This document shows positions 5,556 to 7,381 of a stretch of 7,381 nt of DNA, in pieces (within the stretch, counting starts at the first letter, position 1; every line of letters begins with the position of its first letter). The DNA is from Methanobrevibacter sp. Lineage in GTDB: Archaea; Methanobacteriota; Methanobacteria; Methanobacteriales; Methanobacteriaceae. The DNA lies in contig JAUNXD010000081.1 in assembly GCA_030539985.1 (NCBI GenBank), positions 1 through 7,381 of the forward strand, given 5' to 3'. Position numbers and translations under genes: made by a program. The notes under the pieces were generated by a model. The model was not told the DNA's origin. It made no database searches and was given only the letters and a program-made list of their open reading frames with translations.

Positions 5556-5589
5556 GTTCAAGTCATGAACTAAACATCATTGATGTTTA
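5555..5589. repeat. Two adjoining inverted repeats, possible operator
   Basis: AGTTCA (5555-5560) and TGAACT (5566-5571) form a 6-bp inverted repeat around AGTCA. Sharing base 5571, TAAACATCA (5571-5579) and TGATGTTTA (5581-5589) form a perfect 9-bp inverted repeat around a single T. A one-base centre is too tight for a good RNA hairpin of full length, so the second repeat looks more like a binding site for a dimeric protein. It coincides with the predicted transcription start of the TATA box at 5546. The half-site AAGTTCA recurs at 5603-5609. Confidence 0.5.
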
Positions 5590-5620
5590 ATATTGATATT
5601 GGAAGTTCATATGTTTAAAG

Positions 5621-5660
5621 TCTTGCTTTTATTTTATTTTTTATCAAATATTTCTTTTTT
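5621..5660 (+). terminator. T-rich tract, possible terminator
   Basis: Roughly 40 bases dominated by T (for example CTTTTATTTTATTTTTTATC, 5626-5645, then TTTCTTTTTT, 5651-5660). It would stop transcription from the TATA box at 5546, giving an RNA of roughly 50-85 bases. A 28-codon ORF starting at 5611 reads through it as Phe/Leu-rich sequence, which is the trivial translation of T-rich DNA. Confidence 0.3.
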
Positions 5661-5691
5661 AAATCAATTTTGCAATACGAATGTCTATCTA

Positions 5692-5730
5692 TTTTAAATA
5701 ATATCCTCTACATATTCTTATTTTTAAATG
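5692..5730 (+). promoter_or_regulatory. Possible TATA boxes for the 25-codon ORF
   Basis: TTTTAAATAATAT (5692-5704) and TTTTTAAATG (5721-5730) are TATA-like. Starts at roughly 5722-5730 or 5752 would give leaders of about 35-65 bases before ATG 5786, enough to include its GGGAGGT ribosome binding site. The two cannot be told apart by eye. Confidence 0.3.
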
Positions 5731-5776
5731 CCGAAAAATTCCACAATGAAAATGGATATTATACACTCAATTGGGA

Positions 5777-5851
5777 GGTCAAGTCATGTTGGAAGATTTT
5801 CTAGTAGCTTTAGCATATTTTGTTTTAGCTATCCATTATCTTCACTTGACC
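5777..5851 (+). repeat. Inverted repeat that could hide the ribosome binding site of the small ORF
   Basis: GGTCAAGT (5777-5784) is the exact reverse complement of ACTTGACC (5844-5851). The left arm covers the last bases of the GGGAGGT ribosome binding site and runs almost to the start codon. The right arm lies within codons 20-22 of the same ORF. In RNA the pairing would enclose a 59-base loop. A ribosome reaching the end of the ORF would open the pairing. Confidence 0.4.
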
Positions 5852-5863
5852 GTGTTAGCATGA
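5786..5863 (+). CDS. 25-residue hydrophobic small protein or leader peptide
   Basis: ATG 5786 to TGA 5861-5863 encodes MLEDFLVALAYFVLAI followed by HYLHLTVLA. GGGAGGT (5773-5779) lies six bases upstream and is the strongest Shine-Dalgarno in the window, better than those of the long genes. This is the main reason to take the ORF seriously. After an acidic N-terminus (Glu3, Asp4), residues 5-25 are almost entirely hydrophobic with two histidines (17 and 20) and Tyr18, consistent with one membrane-spanning helix. I recognise no family. It might be a small membrane protein, a toxin-like peptide, or a translated leader controlling the MATE gene 161 bases downstream. Chance is possible, since the ORF is short. 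Confidence 0.45.
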   Translation: MLEDFLVALAYFVLAIHYLHLTVLA

Positions 5864-5895
5864 CATAGTTAAGAGCTAATGGTTGGACATAGTTA
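5862..5895 (+). repeat. 10-bp direct repeat GACATAGTTA, two copies
   Basis: GACATAGTTA occurs at 5862-5871 (overlapping the TGA of the small ORF) and again at 5886-5895, start to start 24 bases. Between them is GCTAA (5875-5879). This can pair with TTAGC at 5855-5859, or alternatively, as AGCTAA (5874-5879), with TTAGCT at 5958-5963. The elements are short and their function is unknown. Confidence 0.35.
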
Positions 5896-6024
5896 GTAGT
5901 TTATGGGATGGGATTGATTTCAATTGACTGGTTTTTCTCGGTATTCATTGCTCCACCTTAGCTGATGATAAAGTTCATATTATGTAATGGAAATATTATT
6001 ATTTAGAATCATTTCTTTGATATT
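5864..6024 (+). other. Non-coding stretch upstream of the MATE gene
   Basis: All three plus-strand frames are interrupted by stops and the minus strand holds only very short ORFs. It contains the second GACATAGTTA copy, the TTAGCT element and, at its end, AT-rich promoter-like sequence. I tested for a fluoride-type riboswitch because of GCTGATGAT (5961-5969), but the rest of that consensus is absent. I see no tRNA or other known RNA. Confidence 0.5.
5991..6024 (+). promoter_or_regulatory. Probable promoter of the MATE gene, short or no leader
   Basis: AAATATTATTATTT (5991-6004) is the nearest TATA-like element. A start 25 bases downstream falls at about 6020-6025, at or just before the ATG. 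No GGAG-like ribosome binding site precedes ATG 6025, consistent with a leaderless message. Confidence 0.35.
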
Positions 6025-7381
6025 ATGAATATTTCCAATTTAATTAAAACTCCTGAAGGCTATTTGTATTCAAATAGGGCATTGCTTGCCTTGTTCATTC
6101 CGCTTTTAATAGAATACGGTTTGGAATTCTTTGTAGGTTTTGCAGATTCAGTAATGGTTGCATATTTGGGTGAAGCAGCAATTTCGGGAGTTTCATTGGT
6201 TGACTTTTTAGTTCAGCTGCTCATTTTTTCTTTTTCAGCCCTTGCAACAGGTGGTGCGGTTGTGGCAGGCCAGTATTTGGGGGATAAGCAAATTGATAAA
6301 GCACGAAACTCTGCAACGCAGCTTGTCTGGTTTTCAACCATACTGTCAACTGTCTTGATGATTTTGGTGATCATTTTAAGGCAGTTTTTAATCGGATTGC
6401 TTTTTGGCCAGATTGAAGCGGACGTTTGGGTGAATGCCGATATGTATCTCTATATCGTGGCATTGTCCATTCCATTTTTAGCCATCTACAATGCAGGTGC
6501 AGCAATTTTTAGAACAACTAATGATGCATCACTGCCAATGAAGGTTTTGCTTGTTTGCGATATCTTAAATGTTGTCGGCAATGCATTCTGCATCTATTAC
6601 CTTGGCTGGGATGTTCGTGGAGTGGCAATTCCGACGGTGATATCAAGGGCATTGGCAGCAATTCTGATAATGTACTTTGTCGTGGATGATAACTATAAAT
6701 TGCATGTTAAAAAAACATTAAAACATAAGTTTGACTTTGTTATGCTTCGAAAGGTATTGCAGGTAGGCATTCCCTACGGCATTGAAAACGGACTGTTTCA
6801 ATTGGGACGTGTTTTGGTTTTAAGTATCGTTTCAACATTCGGAACAATGGCAATAGCCGCTAACTCTGTCGGTTATGCAATAGGAATATTTTCAGTCCTG
6901 CCTGGTTTTGCAATCAATTTGGGTCTGACTGCAGTAATATCAAACTGCGTTGGCGCAAATGACTATGAGCAGGCGAAATATTACAACAAGAAATGTCTGA
7001 TTATTGTCATTGTTTCCCACATTGTCATTAACTTGATGATCTTTGCCGGGTTGCCTTTGATTTTAGGCATATACAATCTGTCCAGTCAAACTGCAATGAT
7101 GGCCAGTGAAATGATAATTTGGCATGGAATTTTCGCAATCATTATATGGCCATTGTCATTCACGCTGCCTGCAACATTCAGAGGTGCCGGTGATTCAAAA
7201 TCAGTAATGTATATAAGTTTAGCGGTAATGTTTGCATGTAGAATAGGCCTTTCCTATGTAATCGCCGACTGGATGGGAATTGGAGTTTTCGGAACATGGA
7301 TTGCAATGTTTATCGACTGGTATGTGAGGGCAGGAATTTACGTTTACAGATATTTCTCAAAAAAATGGACAGAATATAGGG
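6025..7381 (+). CDS. MATE-family (NorM/DinF-like) multidrug/sodium antiporter, 3' end cut by window
   Basis: The frame is open from ATG 6025 to the window edge (452 codons, no stop), so nearly the whole protein is visible for a family of about 450-460 residues. It is an integral membrane exporter that uses a Na+ or H+ gradient. The twofold repeat of the family is visible. In the N half, LIEYGLEFFVGFADSVMVAYLG (28-49), ATGGAVVAGQYLGD (74-87) and FRTTNDASLPM (162-172) are matched in the C half by GIENGLFQLGRVLVLSIVS (252-270), GFAINLGLTAVISNCVGANDY (294-314) and FRGAGDSKSVM (385-395). About twelve hydrophobic segments can be counted, separated near 222-240 by a basic loop (NYKLHVKKTLKHK). The start directly precedes the amphipathic N-terminus and has no Shine-Dalgarno. 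Substrate cannot be told from sequence. It is separated from the biosynthetic cluster by a long structured gap and is probably regulated independently. Confidence 0.9.
   Translation, partial: MNISNLIKTPEGYLYSNRALLALFIPLLIEYGLEFFVGFADSVMVAYLGEAAISGVSLVDFLVQLLIFSFSALATGGAVVAGQYLGDKQIDKARNSATQLVWFSTILSTVLMILVIILRQFLIGLLFGQIEADVWVNADMYLYIVALSIPFLAIYNAGAAIFRTTNDASLPMKVLLVCDILNVVGNAFCIYYLGWDVRGVAIPTVISRALAAILIMYFVVDDNYKLHVKKTLKHKFDFVMLRKVLQVGIPYGIENGLFQLGRVLVLSIVSTFGTMAIAANSVGYAIGIFSVLPGFAINLGLTAVISNCVGANDYEQAKYYNKKCLIIVIVSHIVINLMIFAGLPLILGIYNLSSQTAMMASEMIIWHGIFAIIIWPLSFTLPATFRGAGDSKSVMYISLAVMFACRIGLSYVIADWMGIGVFGTWIAMFIDWYVRAGIYVYRYFSKKWTEYR

Noticed and set aside
5552..5570. tRNA-like T-arm, GTTCAAGTC
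   Set aside because: The five-base stem flanking the loop does not pair and there is no acceptor or anticodon arm nearby.
5611..5697. 28-codon ORF (MFKVLLLFYFL...) with GGAAG five bases upstream
   Set aside because: Its Phe/Leu-rich product is what any frame of the T-rich tract at 5621-5660 would give, and the ribosome binding site is mediocre. I prefer a terminator or non-coding reading unless conservation shows otherwise.
5961..5970. C/D-box guide RNA suggested by TGATGA and CTGA
   Set aside because: The boxes overlap one another and no second pair at the usual 50-70 base spacing is present.
5901..5975. Possible fluoride (crcB) riboswitch upstream of a transporter, suggested by GGGATGGG and GCTGATGAT
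   Set aside because: The conserved CC-rich segments and the long-range pairing partner are missing, and the 3' part reads GATGATAAAG instead of the expected pyrimidine-rich end.

Overview
The window looks like the chromosome of an AT-rich, mesophilic methanogenic archaeon of the order Methanobacteriales, most likely Methanobrevibacter or a close relative. Three things point there: the archaeal protein families (a short archaeal-type GatC, a stand-alone ACT-domain regulator of homoserine dehydrogenase, and an archaeal-type iPGM-like protein), TATA-like promoter elements, and GGAG/GGAGGT ribosome binding sites combined with very AT-rich spacers. From memory, the same gene order (asparagine synthetase, gatC, ACT protein, homoserine dehydrogenase, apgM-like) occurs in Methanothermobacter. 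I could not check this.

Layout, all on the plus strand: (1) 2-241, the C-terminal part of a PadR-like winged-helix regulator cut by the window edge; (2) 312-1760, glutamine-type asparagine synthetase; (3) 1857-5472, a tight run of five genes: gatC, an ACT-domain protein, homoserine dehydrogenase, an iPGM/alkaline-phosphatase-superfamily protein that may be a homoserine kinase, and an iron-sulfur flavoprotein-like oxidoreductase; (4) 5473-6024, a 552-base gap with no conventional gene but a hairpin, a TATA-like box followed by two inverted repeats, T-rich tracts and a 25-codon ORF with a near-ideal Shine-Dalgarno; (5) 6025 to the end, a MATE-family transporter running off the right edge.

Functionally, the centre is an aspartate-family island. 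AsnB makes asparagine from aspartate. GatC belongs to the amidotransferase that makes Asn-tRNA(Asn) from Asp-tRNA(Asn) in organisms of this type. Homoserine dehydrogenase, its probable detached ACT regulator and the iPGM-like protein fit the route aspartate semialdehyde -> homoserine -> O-phosphohomoserine toward threonine. The flavoprotein is translationally packed against this set but has no obvious role in it.

The parts most worth a second look are the candidate homoserine kinase, the missing glutamine-binding arginine in AsnB, and the structured gap at 5473-6024 with its small hydrophobic ORF. No mobile elements, CRISPR arrays, rRNA or tRNA genes were seen.
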